A DNA stretch of 64,000 nucleotides from Herbaspirillum sp. AP02 (GTDB lineage Bacteria; Pseudomonadota; Gammaproteobacteria; Burkholderiales; Burkholderiaceae_D). Made by a program: the position numbers and the translations under genes. Position 1 is the stretch's first letter. Every line of letters begins with the position of its first letter. The stretch spans positions 289,249-353,248 of the forward strand of contig NZ_JADWMY010000003.1 in assembly GCF_015767275.1 (NCBI RefSeq), written 5' to 3'. Positions 46,457 to 55,108 of this stretch are shown here, in pieces. Below the pieces are notes generated by a model. That model saw nothing but the letters and a program-made list of their open reading frames with translations. It ran no database searches and was not told the origin of the DNA.

Positions 46457-47526
46457 TAGAAGAATTCCACAGTATCGTTGGTGGTGATACCGGAACGCAG
46501 CACGCCCGAATTGACCAGTTCCTGGTAATAGCAGATGCGGTTGCGGCCACTTTTCTTGGCGTGATACAGGGCCTGGTCGGCATGACCCAGGATCACCACC
46601 GGCGTTTCGCGGGCGATGTTGACGAAGCCCAGGCTGACAGTGACCTTGCCCACCTGCGGAAAATCGTATTCCTGCACGTTCTGGCGGAAGCGGTCGAAGA
46701 TCTTGCGGGCGTCCGAGAGCGTGGTGGCGCGTAGCAGGATCACGAATTCCTCGCCGCCGAAGCGGAAGATGCGGTCGTGCGCGCGGAACGAGGCGCGCAG
46801 GATGTTGGCCACCAGGATCAGCACTTCGTCGCCGTAGAGATGGCCGTAGCGGTCATTGACCTGCTTGAAGTGATCGATGTCCACCACCGCCAGCCAATGG
46901 CCCTTGGGCTCGCTGTTGCTATCGTGGCGACGCTCCTCGTCCTTCTCCATCGAATGCGCCTCGTGCGGGGCGATGGCGAAGGCGTAGCGGGTGAATTGCT
47001 CGTCGAAGGTCTTGCGGTTGAACAGTCCCGTGAGTGCATCGCGCTCGCTGTAGTCCAGCAGGCTCTGGTAATTGCAGTAGATGTGGAAGACGCCGTGGAT
47101 CACTTCCATCGTCGCCGGTGCCAGCACGTGTTCGCTGCGCAGTTCCAGGCAGGAGTTCATCTTCCCGTGCAGCCACACCGGTAGCCACAGCACATGCGCG
47201 CCGTCGGGCGTGGTCTCCTGGTACTCGTTGAGGTGGTTGCGGATACAGGCCATCATTGCCGGATAGGACGACAGCGCTTCCTTGGGATCGTCGTTGGTCA
47301 GCTCGGCGATGGTATGGACCACGCCGTCGCTGATGACCATCTTCTCCTGCACATAGTATTCGTCGCGCATGGTAAAGATGTCGAGCATGCGGATGCTGCG
47401 CACGTCGGTGAGCTGGTACAGCGCGGAGATGACCGAGATGGCCAGGCGGGAATGCTCCCGATGGGCCGTGATCTCTACCAGATGCTTGAGCAGCGGTTTT
47501 TTCATCTCGTCGTCGATGTCCTGCAT
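46456..47526 (-). CDS. diguanylate cyclase (GGDEF domain)
   Basis: This encodes a 356-residue soluble diguanylate cyclase making c-di-GMP from GTP. The GGDEF domain spans about 160-335: DALTGLFNRKTFDEQF, VVDIDHFKQVNDRYGH and the active GGEEF at 257-261. The inhibitory I-site RxxD is present as RAHD (248-251), so product feedback is expected. The first 155 residues have no membrane segment or domain I recognise, and probably form a sensor. An insertion of about 15 charged residues (MEKDEERRHDSNSE) breaks the domain start. The stop codon TAG (46458-46456) is partly supplied by the inserted element. No good Shine-Dalgarno precedes ATG 47526; Met8 is an alternative start. Confidence 0.88.
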   Translation of the reverse strand: MQDIDDEMKKPLLKHLVEITAHREHSRLAISVISALYQLTDVRSIRMLDIFTMRDEYYVQEKMVISDGVVHTIAELTNDDPKEALSSYPAMMACIRNHLNEYQETTPDGAHVLWLPVWLHGKMNSCLELRSEHVLAPATMEVIHGVFHIYCNYQSLLDYSERDALTGLFNRKTFDEQFTRYAFAIAPHEAHSMEKDEERRHDSNSEPKGHWLAVVDIDHFKQVNDRYGHLYGDEVLILVANILRASFRAHDRIFRFGGEEFVILLRATTLSDARKIFDRFRQNVQEYDFPQVGKVTVSLGFVNIARETPVVILGHADQALYHAKKSGRNRICYYQELVNSGVLRSGITTNDTVEFF

Positions 47527-47997
47527 GAGCCCATTGTTCTATGTATGGTCGGTACTCGGCTTGCGCTTGGTCCGCGAGGTCGGAAGCGGACGCTTACATG
47601 CGATCAATGAGTACGAGGCGAGTGGTTGGCAGCAGCCGGTCGCAGCACCTCTCCCCGAGGAATGCGGCCCAGCCAGGATGCAAGAATCACGCCATGAAGC
47701 TAGCACGGAAGCAGAAAGATTTTACACGCTGGTATGCGCTCGAATGAAGCAGTTTCTGCAATTCATCATCGAAAAATGAGGTTTCATTTCCGTATGGAAA
47801 TTTTGTGCCGCATTTGATTTTTGCTTACGCAGGAACTTGCGCGCCTTTTGATTTTCCCTCTTGGTACGATTCCTCACGCTGCACCGCAGTGCCAGACGGG
47901 ACGCGGGCTCGCGACAAATCGCACGAAGCTCTGCGGTAGGCGTATCGGCTCTCATTGCGCGACAATTGCCGTCGATATTTTGCGAATCCGCAATAAG
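47527..47997. other. intergenic region between diguanylate cyclase and LpxO-like genes
   Basis: About 470 bases without a convincing gene on either strand. The part around 47750-47860 is AT-rich for this genome, with a small hairpin ATTTCC-GTAT-GGAAAT at 47786-47801. It could carry the cyclase promoter or gene remnants; I cannot tell. Confidence 0.35.
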
Positions 47998-48030
47998 AAA
48001 ATCGCCGGTCAATTGACCGGCGATTTTGTT
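47998..48030. terminator. terminator of the LpxO-like gene
   Basis: AAAATCGCCGGTCAATTGACCGGCGATTTT is a perfect palindromic hairpin with Ts on both strands, 47 bases beyond the stop codon at 48078. Confidence 0.85.
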
Positions 48031-48077
48031 TATATCATTTGCCCGTTGGCAGGCATGTCCTGCCGTCGTCCGGTGCC

Positions 48078-48977
48078 TCAGGCATAGATGATCAACAGCG
48101 CCACTGCGATGATGAGACCGAACTTGGTGATCTTGTAGACGGTCTTGTTCCAGTTCTTGAAGCGGCGGCGATACTGACCTGCCAGCCAGACGAAACGGAA
48201 CAGCTTGTTCACGCGCCCGGTCTGGTCGCCGGTTTCGTTGGGCGAGGCGGCAGCGGTCATCATGGTGCGACCGAGGAAGCCATTGATGGCTTCTGCCCAG
48301 CGATAGCGCAGCGGACGTTCGACATCGCAGAAGAGGATGATACGGTTCGTCTCGGTGCCGTTCTGCGCCCAGTGGATGAAGGTTTCGTCGAACACCACGC
48401 TCTGGCCGTCGCGCCAGCTGTAGCGCTGGCCGTCGACCTCGATGAAGCAGCGGTCGTCGTTGGGCGTGACCAGGCCGAGGTGATAGCGCAGCGAGCCGGC
48501 GAAGGGGTCGCGGTGCGGATTGAGCGTGCCGCCCGGGGCCAGTTCGGCAAACATTGCAGCCTTCACGCTGGGAATGCGCTTGAGGATCTCCACCGTCTTG
48601 GGGCAAAACTTTTCGGCCGACGGATGGCTGGCGTTGTACCACTTCAGGTAGAAGCGCTTCCAGCCGGCCTTGAAGAAGGAGTTGAAGCCGGCGTCGTCAT
48701 TCTTTTCGGCGGCCTTGATCTTGGCCATCTCACGCAGGGCCACGGCCTCGTCGCGGATCACTTCCCAGTTCTGGTCGATGAGGGCCAGATCCTGGAACTC
48801 CTTCACCGCCGGATACGGCACCGCCGGCACGCGCGAAAAAGCGTACATGAAGAGGTTGATCGGCGACATGATCGACGAGTGGTCGAAGAACTGGCGCAGG
48901 AAGGGCAGGCGTACGCGTCCACGGAAGTGGATGAAGAGGATGGAAAAAATGTAGATGAAGACTATTGCCCACTTCAT
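48078..48977 (-). CDS. lpxO: LpxO-like lipid A / aspartyl-type beta-hydroxylase
   Basis: This is a 299-residue Fe(II)/2-oxoglutarate dioxygenase of the aspartyl/asparaginyl hydroxylase fold. Hydrophobic segments lie at both ends (MKWAIVFIYIFSILFIHF and GLIIAVALLIIYA), as in LpxO, which 2-hydroxylates a lipid A acyl chain at the inner membrane. The iron ligands are visible in LNPHRDPFAGSLRYHLGL and in SVVFDETFIHWAQNGT, with a 2-oxoglutarate arginine following. Substrate assignment to lipid A is by resemblance. ATG 48977 with AGGA upstream is preferred to 49010. The 295 bases upstream, to the dadA terminator, hold no visible gene. Confidence 0.83.
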   Translation of the reverse strand: MKWAIVFIYIFSILFIHFRGRVRLPFLRQFFDHSSIMSPINLFMYAFSRVPAVPYPAVKEFQDLALIDQNWEVIRDEAVALREMAKIKAAEKNDDAGFNSFFKAGWKRFYLKWYNASHPSAEKFCPKTVEILKRIPSVKAAMFAELAPGGTLNPHRDPFAGSLRYHLGLVTPNDDRCFIEVDGQRYSWRDGQSVVFDETFIHWAQNGTETNRIILFCDVERPLRYRWAEAINGFLGRTMMTAAASPNETGDQTGRVNKLFRFVWLAGQYRRRFKNWNKTVYKITKFGLIIAVALLIIYA

Positions 48978-49272
48978 TGCAGTGTCCTTTGATGTTGCCT
49001 GCTTTTCCAAGTGAAGGAAAATGCAGTGACGGATGTTCGTCCAGATGGGGTCGATTCGGGAAGGATCAACGGCAAAGGCGGCAGAAAGGCGCTAGATGCG
49101 TGATGATGAGTTGAAATTCCCGAGGTTGCGCAAGCCCCGGCAAGGCCGTGGTGACGCAGAGTAAGCGGGGATTCTACACCAAGGGGATGTTCGTATTTGT
49201 AAGCACCCTATGTTGCTCTATATGAATGATCTTGCATGGCGGAGCTGCGCTGATGCAGATCAAGCGTCCAAG

Positions 49273-49301
49273 AAAAAAGGACCGGAAATTCCGGTCCTTT
49301 T
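49273..49301 (-). terminator. terminator after dadA
   Basis: AAAGGACCGGAATTTCCGGTCCTTT-type perfect hairpin (read on minus strand) followed by more Ts, 23 bases beyond the dadA stop. Confidence 0.85.
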
Positions 49302-49323
49302 GCTGGAAGCTGAAGCGTTGTGA

Positions 49324-50634
49324 TCAGGCGGCCTGGGTCACCACCTGGCGTGCGCGGTTCCAGCGCGGCAGGCCGGTGAAGGCAAAATCGATCTCCGGCA
49401 CGCGGCCGGCGACGATTTCGGCGATGGCGCGGCCGGAGCCGCAACCCATGGTCCAGCCCAGGGTGCCGTGACCGGTGTTCAGGTACAGGTTGGCGACCTT
49501 GGTCTTGCCCACGTAAGGCACGTTGGACGGGGTCAGCGGGCGCAGGCCGGTCCAGTAGGTCGGGTTCTCGTAGTCGCAGCCGTCGGGGAACAGTTCGCGG
49601 GTGCGGCGGGTGATGGCTTCGCAACGGGTGGTGTTGAGCTCGCGACCATAGCCGTTGAGTTCGCAAGTGCCCGCCACGCGCAGACGGTCGCCCAGGCGCG
49701 AGACCACCAGCTTGTAGCCGTCGTCGGTGAGCGAGACGCTGGGGGTGGCGTCCGGGTTGATGACCTTGTAGGTGGCCGAGTAGCCCTTGCCTGGATAGAG
49801 CAGCAGGTCGATGCCCAGCGGCTTGACCAGTTGCTGCGAGAAGCTGCCCATGGCGACCACGAAGGTATCGGCTGTGAGGACTTCATGGCGGCCATCCGGA
49901 TTGATGATTTCCACGCCGGTCACGCGGGCGGCGGCGCCGGTGCCTTCGGTGATGAGGCGGGTGATGGTGGTGGAATAACGGAACTCGACGCCGGCTTCCT
50001 CGCTCTTCTTGGCCAGGCCCGTGGTGAGCTTGAAGACGTCGCCCGATTCATCGGTGGCGGTGAAGTCGCCGCCAACGATCTTGTTGCGGATCGAGGCCAG
50101 TGCCGGTTCGATGCGCACCACTTCGTCGGCGCCGATGGATTCGCGCGGGCAACCCAGATCACGCATCAGCTTGGCGGCCGGCAGGGAGTCCTGGAATTCC
50201 TTTTCTTCAGTGTAGAAGTGAAGGATACCGCGGGTCAGGTGATCGTACTGGATACCGGTCTCGGCGCGCACCGCCTGCAGGGTCTGGCGGCTGTATTCGC
50301 ACAGGGCGACGATGTTGCGGATGTTCTCGTCGGTACGGGCGGCGGTGCATTCGCGCAGGAAGGCCACGGCCCACTTCCATTGCAGCCATTCGGGGCGGAA
50401 GCGATAGAGCAGGGGAGCATCTTCCTTGCCCAGCCACTTGAGCACCTTCATCGGGGCAGCCGGGTTGGCCCAGGGTTCGGCGTGCGACACCGAAATCTGG
50501 CAACCGTTGGCAAAGCTGGTTTCCTGCGCTGCGCCGGGCTGGCGTTCGATGACGGTGACGTCGTAGCCCTGCTTCTTCAGGAACCAGGCGGAAGCGGTTC
50601 CGATAATGCCTGCGCCCAATACGATCACTTTCAT
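49324..50634 (-). CDS. dadA: D-amino acid dehydrogenase
   Basis: DadA oxidises D-amino acids, chiefly D-alanine, to the keto acid and ammonia, passing electrons to the respiratory chain. The 436-residue flavoprotein has the FAD motif VIVLGAGIIGTASAWFLKKQG at the N-terminus, GYDVTVIERQPGAAQETSFANG (the conserved DadA block) and RPLTPSNVPYVG with NLYLNTGHGTLGWTMGCGSG at the C-terminus. GGGAG precedes ATG 50634. No alanine racemase gene (dadX) is adjacent. A palindrome and -10 lie upstream. Confidence 0.94.
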   Translation of the reverse strand: MKVIVLGAGIIGTASAWFLKKQGYDVTVIERQPGAAQETSFANGCQISVSHAEPWANPAAPMKVLKWLGKEDAPLLYRFRPEWLQWKWAVAFLRECTAARTDENIRNIVALCEYSRQTLQAVRAETGIQYDHLTRGILHFYTEEKEFQDSLPAAKLMRDLGCPRESIGADEVVRIEPALASIRNKIVGGDFTATDESGDVFKLTTGLAKKSEEAGVEFRYSTTITRLITEGTGAAARVTGVEIINPDGRHEVLTADTFVVAMGSFSQQLVKPLGIDLLLYPGKGYSATYKVINPDATPSVSLTDDGYKLVVSRLGDRLRVAGTCELNGYGRELNTTRCEAITRRTRELFPDGCDYENPTYWTGLRPLTPSNVPYVGKTKVANLYLNTGHGTLGWTMGCGSGRAIAEIVAGRVPEIDFAFTGLPRWNRARQVVTQAA

Positions 50635-50678
50635 CTCACTCTCCCGGTTTTGCATGAACTTGCTGGTGTTTTTCGGAT

Positions 50679-50704
50679 TTCACACCGTCATTGGACGATG
50701 TGAA
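50679..50704. promoter_or_regulatory. 26-bp palindrome in the dadA leader, candidate operator
   Basis: TTCACACCGTC and GACGATGTGAA are inverted copies matching at 10 of 11 positions around a 4-base centre. It lies 45-70 bases before the dadA start, just downstream of the candidate -10 at 50715, where a repressor would act. Confidence 0.5.
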
Positions 50705-50714
50705 CGATGCAAGC

Positions 50715-50720
50715 ATTGTA
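50715..50720 (-). promoter_or_regulatory. candidate -10 box of dadA
   Basis: TACAAT on the minus strand, 81 bases before dadA. The -35 is not recognisable. Confidence 0.35.
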
Positions 50721-50826
50721 AGAAAAGCGCGATTGCCGATGTAATCAATACTGGGCAGATTTTTTGTTAATTAAAAGCCGAAAGCCGACGGTTTATTCAA
50801 AAAGAAAAGAAAAATCGGCCAGGATT

Positions 50827-51264
50827 TTAATTTTTCGAAGACGAGAAGCGCGCCATCTCTTCGGCCACGGCGCGCTCCACCGTTTCTGCCAGGGCGTCGC
50901 GCAGGCCTTCCCTGACGCGCTGCATCACGATATCGGAAAGATGGTCCAGCGCCAGCGCCATCTGGTCCTGCAGATGCTGGTGCAGCACGGTATCGACGCG
51001 CTCCAGCAGGCTTTGCAGGACGTTTTCGCGGATTTCCTGTTCCCATTGGCGGTACTGCTCGGCGGCCGGCGTGACCTGGGGCGGCGGGGCCATGGCCGAC
51101 ATCACGGGCGTTGCAGCCGCGGGCGCCTGATAGTGGGTGGCCGCAGGTTGGGTGTGAAAGGCGCCCGGTTGCATCGGCGCGGCGTAATCCAGCGCGGCCG
51201 GGGCAGCCGGAGCCAGCGGGATGATCTCGGTCAGGAGGGGGATGCTGTTGTCGTCGTGGTTCAT
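50827..51264 (-). CDS. hypothetical protein, Pro/Ala-rich with C-terminal helix
   Basis: This encodes a 145-residue protein. The first 70 residues are low complexity (Ala, Pro, Gln). The last 75 form an amphipathic helical region (EQEIRENVLQSLLERVDTVL, then VREGLRDALAETVERAVAEE). It may belong to the DUF2486 group I remember beside holC in Burkholderiales, but I am not certain. It follows holC by 16 bases on the same strand and probably shares its transcript. No function is proposed. Confidence 0.6.
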   Translation of the reverse strand: MNHDDNSIPLLTEIIPLAPAAPAALDYAAPMQPGAFHTQPAATHYQAPAAATPVMSAMAPPPQVTPAAEQYRQWEQEIRENVLQSLLERVDTVLHQHLQDQMALALDHLSDIVMQRVREGLRDALAETVERAVAEEMARFSSSKN

Positions 51265-51280
51265 GTCTGGAGCGTGGGTC

Positions 51281-51700
51281 TCAGGCCGCCACGTGGTGCG
51301 ACAGCGGATAGCCGCGTTCCTTGTAGAAACGGTAGCGATCGCGGCCGGCGGCCTTGTCGGCGTCGTCGGCGGAAATGATTTCCAGCAGGCGTTCGAAGCG
51401 GGCGAACTGGGGCGGCGTGTCGGTGCCGAGGTTGATCAGTATCTGGTGATGCGGCAATTCGGCGGCGTCGTCGCCGGTGAGGATGATGGGCGTCTGTGCT
51501 GCCAGCGGATCGCCGGCCATGACATGCGGCAGGAAATCCTGCTCGGAAAAGCTCCAGAGCGCCTGGTCCAGTTGCTGCAGTTCGGCGCGATCGGGGCTGC
51601 GCAGCACCAGCATGGCACCGGACGCACGCGCCTTGCGCACCAGTCGGCAGACGTAGGCGATCTTTTGCGGGACGTTGCTGTGAAAATCGATTCGGGTCAT
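51281..51700 (-). CDS. holC: DNA polymerase III subunit chi
   Basis: HolC binds SSB and links the clamp loader to single-stranded DNA through psi. The 139-residue protein starts MTRIDFHSNVPQKIAYVCRLVRKA and shows LDQALWSFSEQDFLPHV and PIILTGDDAAELPHHQILINLG, all typical of chi. ATG 51700 is chosen as the family start; the longer frame adds unrelated sequence that crosses the upstream terminator. A -10 box lies 6 bases before the ATG (see 51707). The small hypothetical gene follows after 16 bases. Confidence 0.92.
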   Translation of the reverse strand: MTRIDFHSNVPQKIAYVCRLVRKARASGAMLVLRSPDRAELQQLDQALWSFSEQDFLPHVMAGDPLAAQTPIILTGDDAAELPHHQILINLGTDTPPQFARFERLLEIISADDADKAAGRDRYRFYKERGYPLSHHVAA

Positions 51701-51706
51701 CCCGCC

Positions 51707-51712
51707 AGTATA
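51707..51712 (-). promoter_or_regulatory. -10 box placed for leaderless holC transcript
   Basis: TATACT (5/6) on the minus strand, six bases before the ATG, so the predicted start site coincides with the start codon. Placed between the opdA terminator and holC, it gives holC its own transcript. The -35 is weak. Confidence 0.4.
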
Positions 51713-51756
51713 GTGGCTCGCGCTGCAGCATGCCATCCGCGGCGGCGGCCAGGCCA

Positions 51757-51788
51757 AAGAAAAACGGCCCGCCACCGGGGCGGGCCGT
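51757..51788 (-). terminator. terminator after the oligopeptidase gene
   Basis: On the minus strand ACGGCCCGCC and GGCGGGCCGT form a perfect 10-bp stem, followed by Ts, between the oligopeptidase stop and holC. Confidence 0.85.
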
Positions 51789-51821
51789 GCTGGCCATCTT
51801 GCGAAGTCGCTCGTCAGCGAC

Positions 51822-53897
51822 TCAGGCCGCCATGCCGCTATGCCGCAGCAAGGCGTCGATGCTGGGCTCGCGGCCACGGAAGGCCTTGAAGGACTCGATG
51901 GCCGGGCGCGAGCCGCCCACGGCCAGGATTTCCTGCTGGAAGCGGCGTCCGGTTTCCAGCGAGATCACGTTGCCGCCGGTCACTGCAGCTTCTTCAAAGG
52001 CGCTGTAGGCATCGGCGGACAGCACCTCGGCCCACTTGTAGCTGTAGTAACCAGCCGCGTAGCCGCCCGCGAAGATGTGCGAGAACGAATGCTGGAAGCG
52101 GTTGAACTCGGGCGGGCGGATCACGGCAACGCGGTCGCGCACGCTGTCGAGCAGTTGCTGCACGGTCTGGCTGCCACCGACTTCATATTCATGGTGGATC
52201 AGCATGTCGAACAGGGAGAATTCCACCTGGCGCAGCATCTGCAGGCCGGACTGGAAGTTCTTGGCGGCGATCATCTTGTCGTACAGCGCACGCGGCAGCG
52301 GTGCGCCGGTCTCGGCGTGGGATGTCAACTGCTGCAGCACGTCCCATTCCCAGCAGAAGTTTTCCATGAACTGCGAGGGCAGTTCCACCGCGTCCCATTC
52401 CACGCCGGAGATGCCGGAGACGCCCACTTCATCGACTTGCGTGAGCATGTGATGCAGGCCATGGCCGAATTCGTGGAACAGCGTGATCACTTCGTCATGG
52501 GTGAACAGGGCCGGCTTGGCCACGCCATCGACGACCGCCGGTTCGGTGAAGTTGCAGACCAGATAGGCGATCGGGGTCTGCACGCCTTGCGCGGTGAGGC
52601 GGCGGGCGCGGGCGTCATCCATCCAGGCGCCGCCACGCTTGCCGGAGCGGGCATACAGGTCGAGGTAGAACTGGCCGACCAGTTGGCCGTCGCGTTCGAT
52701 GCGGAAGAACTTCACGTCCTTGTGCCAGACCGGGGCCGTATCGGGCTTGATCTGCACACCGAACAGTTGCTGCGCCACCTGGAACAGGCCGCCCACCACC
52801 TTGGGCTCGGGGAAGTACTGCTTCACTTCCTGTTCCGAGAAAGCGTAGCGCTGTTCGCGCAGCTTTTCCGCGGCATAGGTGCTGTCCCAGGCCTTCAGCT
52901 CCTCCAGGCCCAGCTTTTCGCGGGCGAAGGTCTTCAGTTCTTCGTAATCCTTCTGGCCGAAGGGGCGGGCGCGCTGGCCCAGATCTTCCAGGAAGGCGAT
53001 CACTTCCGAGGGCGACTTGGCCATCTTGGCCACCAGCGAGACCTCGGCGAAGTTGGCATAACCCAGCAATTGCGCTTCTTCCTTGCGCAGCTGCAGGATC
53101 TGGTCGATGTTGCCGCTGTTGTCCCATTCCGGCTTGGCGCCCAGCTCGGAGGCCTTGGTGGCGTTGGCGCGGTAGATCTTCTCGCGCAGGGCGCGGTTGT
53201 CGGCGTATTGCAGCACCGGGAAGTAGGAGGGGAAGTGCAGCGTGAACTTGAAGCCGGGCTTGCCATCCTTCTCGGCGGCGGCGCGGGCGGCCTGCTTGAC
53301 GTCGGCCGGCAGGCCGGAGAGTTCGGCTTCGTCCTCGACGAAGAGGCCGAAGTCATTGGTGGCATCCAGCACGTTTTCCGAGAAGCGGGTGGTCAGCATG
53401 GCCTGCTTTTCCTGGATCTCGGCGAAGCGTTCCTTCTTCTCTTCCGGCAGCTCGGCGCCGGACAGGCGGAAATCGCGCACCGCGTTGTCCACCACCTTGC
53501 GGCGTGCGGCCGACAGAGAGGCGAAGGCCGGGCTGGTCTGCAGCGCCTTGTACTTCTCGAACAGCGCCAGGTTCTGGCCCAGCGCGGTCCAGAATTCCAC
53601 CAGGCGCGGCTGGTTCTCGTTGTAGGTGGCACGCAGGGCCGGGGTATCCATGACCGAATTCAGGTGGCCCACCACGCTCCAGGCGCGGCCCAGTTTTTCG
53701 GTGGCGGACTCCAGCGGTTCGACGAAGTTGTCCCAGGTCACCTCGGCCATCGGCGCTTCCAGTTCGGTGACCAGACGGCTGGCATCGGCCAGCAGCTTGT
53801 CCAGCGCCGGGGTAACGTGCTCGGCGGCGATGGCGTCGAACTGGGCATAGCCCGAGAAGTCCAGCAGGGGATTGGCGGCGATGTCGGTGGTGGTCAT
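51822..53897 (-). CDS. prlC: oligopeptidase A (M3 family metallopeptidase)
   Basis: This encodes a 691-residue cytoplasmic zinc peptidase that degrades short peptides, including signal peptides after cleavage. The zinc site is HEFGH at about residues 475-479 in TLFHEFGHGLHHML, and GGAWMDDARARR and WDAVELPSQFMENFCWE are family blocks. The C-terminal GGSRPAIESFKAFRGREPSIDALLRHSG is typical of OpdA. ATG 53897 is used; the long upstream open frame is folD antisense-type sequence. folD precedes it by 59 bases on the same strand and the two are likely one operon. Confidence 0.95.
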   Translation of the reverse strand: MTTTDIAANPLLDFSGYAQFDAIAAEHVTPALDKLLADASRLVTELEAPMAEVTWDNFVEPLESATEKLGRAWSVVGHLNSVMDTPALRATYNENQPRLVEFWTALGQNLALFEKYKALQTSPAFASLSAARRKVVDNAVRDFRLSGAELPEEKKERFAEIQEKQAMLTTRFSENVLDATNDFGLFVEDEAELSGLPADVKQAARAAAEKDGKPGFKFTLHFPSYFPVLQYADNRALREKIYRANATKASELGAKPEWDNSGNIDQILQLRKEEAQLLGYANFAEVSLVAKMAKSPSEVIAFLEDLGQRARPFGQKDYEELKTFAREKLGLEELKAWDSTYAAEKLREQRYAFSEQEVKQYFPEPKVVGGLFQVAQQLFGVQIKPDTAPVWHKDVKFFRIERDGQLVGQFYLDLYARSGKRGGAWMDDARARRLTAQGVQTPIAYLVCNFTEPAVVDGVAKPALFTHDEVITLFHEFGHGLHHMLTQVDEVGVSGISGVEWDAVELPSQFMENFCWEWDVLQQLTSHAETGAPLPRALYDKMIAAKNFQSGLQMLRQVEFSLFDMLIHHEYEVGGSQTVQQLLDSVRDRVAVIRPPEFNRFQHSFSHIFAGGYAAGYYSYKWAEVLSADAYSAFEEAAVTGGNVISLETGRRFQQEILAVGGSRPAIESFKAFRGREPSIDALLRHSGMAA

Positions 53898-53956
53898 GGG
53901 CTCTCGTTTCTCTGAAGCCTCCCGCTGGCGTGGCGCCCGCGGAAGGTGATGCGGTT

Positions 53957-54802
53957 TTAGGTACGTTCTGCGGCTTCGATGGTGTTGACCAGCAACATGG
54001 TGATGGTCATCGGACCCACGCCACCCGGCACCGGGGTGATCCAGCCGGCGACTTCCCTGGCATTGGCGAAATCGACGTCGCCACACAGCTTGCCGTTGTC
54101 ATCGCGGTTCATGCCGACGTCGATGACGACGGCACCCGGCTTGACCATGTCGGCAGTGACGATGTTGCGCTTGCCGGTGGCGACCACCAGGATGTCGGCC
54201 TGGCGGGTGTGGTGGCCGAGGTCACGGGTCTTGGAATTACAGATAGTGACGGTGGCGCCGGCTTGCAAGAGCAACATCGCCTGCGGCTTGCCCACGATGT
54301 TGGAGGCACCCACCACCACGGCATTGGCGCCGCGCACGGGGTAATCGATGGATTCCAGCATTTTCATGACGCCATAAGGGGTGCAGGGGCGGAACAGCGG
54401 CTGGCCCGTCATCAGGAGGCCGGCATTGCTGACGTGGAAACCATCGACGTCCTTTTCCGGGGCGATGGCTTCGATCACCTTGTGCGAGTCGATATGGGCC
54501 GGCAGCGGCAGTTGCACCAGGATGCCGTTGATCTTGGGATCCTGGTTGAGGGCGTCGATGCGGGCCAGGAGTTCGGCTTCCGTCATCGTGGCTTCATATT
54601 TTTCCAGCACGGAGTGAAGGCCATTGTCCTGGCAGGCCTTGACCTTGTTGCGTACGTAGACCTGGGAAGCCGGGCTGTCGCCCACCAGGATCACGGCCAG
54701 GCCGGCTTGCTTGCCTTGGGCGGTGAGGGCGGCGGCGCGCTTGGCGACATCGGCGCGCAGTTGTTGGGAGAGCAGGTTTCCGTCGATCAGTTGGGCAGAC
54801 AT
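53957..54802 (-). CDS. folD: methylenetetrahydrofolate dehydrogenase / cyclohydrolase
   Basis: FolD interconverts methylene-, methenyl- and 10-formyl-tetrahydrofolate. The 281-residue protein shows [14 protein letters not shown] (with the catalytic lysine), [33 protein letters not shown], the NADP site [18 protein letters not shown] and the C-terminal [19 protein letters not shown]. Length is standard. No clear ribosome-binding site precedes ATG 54802. It heads the minus-strand group leading to prlC. Confidence 0.96.
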   Translation of the reverse strand: MSAQLIDGNLLSQQLRADVAKRAAALTAQGKQAGLAVILVGDSPASQVYVRNKVKACQDNGLHSVLEKYEATMTEAELLARIDALNQDPKINGILVQLPLPAHIDSHKVIEAIAPEKDVDGFHVSNAGLLMTGQPLFRPCTPYGVMKMLESIDYPVRGANAVVVGASNIVGKPQAMLLLQAGATVTICNSKTRDLGHHTRQADILVVATGKRNIVTADMVKPGAVVIDVGMNRDDNGKLCGDVDFANAREVAGWITPVPGGVGPMTITMLLVNTIEAAERT

Positions 54803-54890
54803 GGCAGTGAAGGTAATAAAGAGGGCAGGGCGAGGAGGAAAGCTCCCGGGCGGGCCGGGGCGACTGGGGCGCAAAGCGCCGGAACCCGTG

Positions 54891-54896
54891 ATTATA
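54891..54896 (-). promoter_or_regulatory. candidate -10 box of folD
   Basis: Perfect TATAAT on the minus strand, 89 bases before folD, preceded by GC-rich sequence without a recognisable -35. Confidence 0.35.
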
Positions 54897-55108
54897 AAGC
54901 CAGCCCGGGGCCGGGGGCGACCGGCATGCCAGCGGCCCTATATTGCCGTTTGTTGCCTGTCAGTGTCTTTTTTTGCCATAAAGCATGACAGTTTTGAGTG
55001 ACATCGGCATTTGGGGTAGCGCACGACGGGAATTTCCAATTTCGGTTATGCTCCCGCAACCAAACGCACCCGCTCCCCAGTTTTCCGCCTAGTTACAAGG
55101 ATTTGCGC

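Noticed and set aside
46107..46734. Small open frames crossing the MITE-like element
   Set aside because: They arise from the palindromic sequence and show no protein similarity.
47711..47830. A 27-codon frame beginning MRSNEAVS in the gap before the LpxO-like gene
   Set aside because: No Shine-Dalgarno and no resemblance to a leader or toxin peptide.
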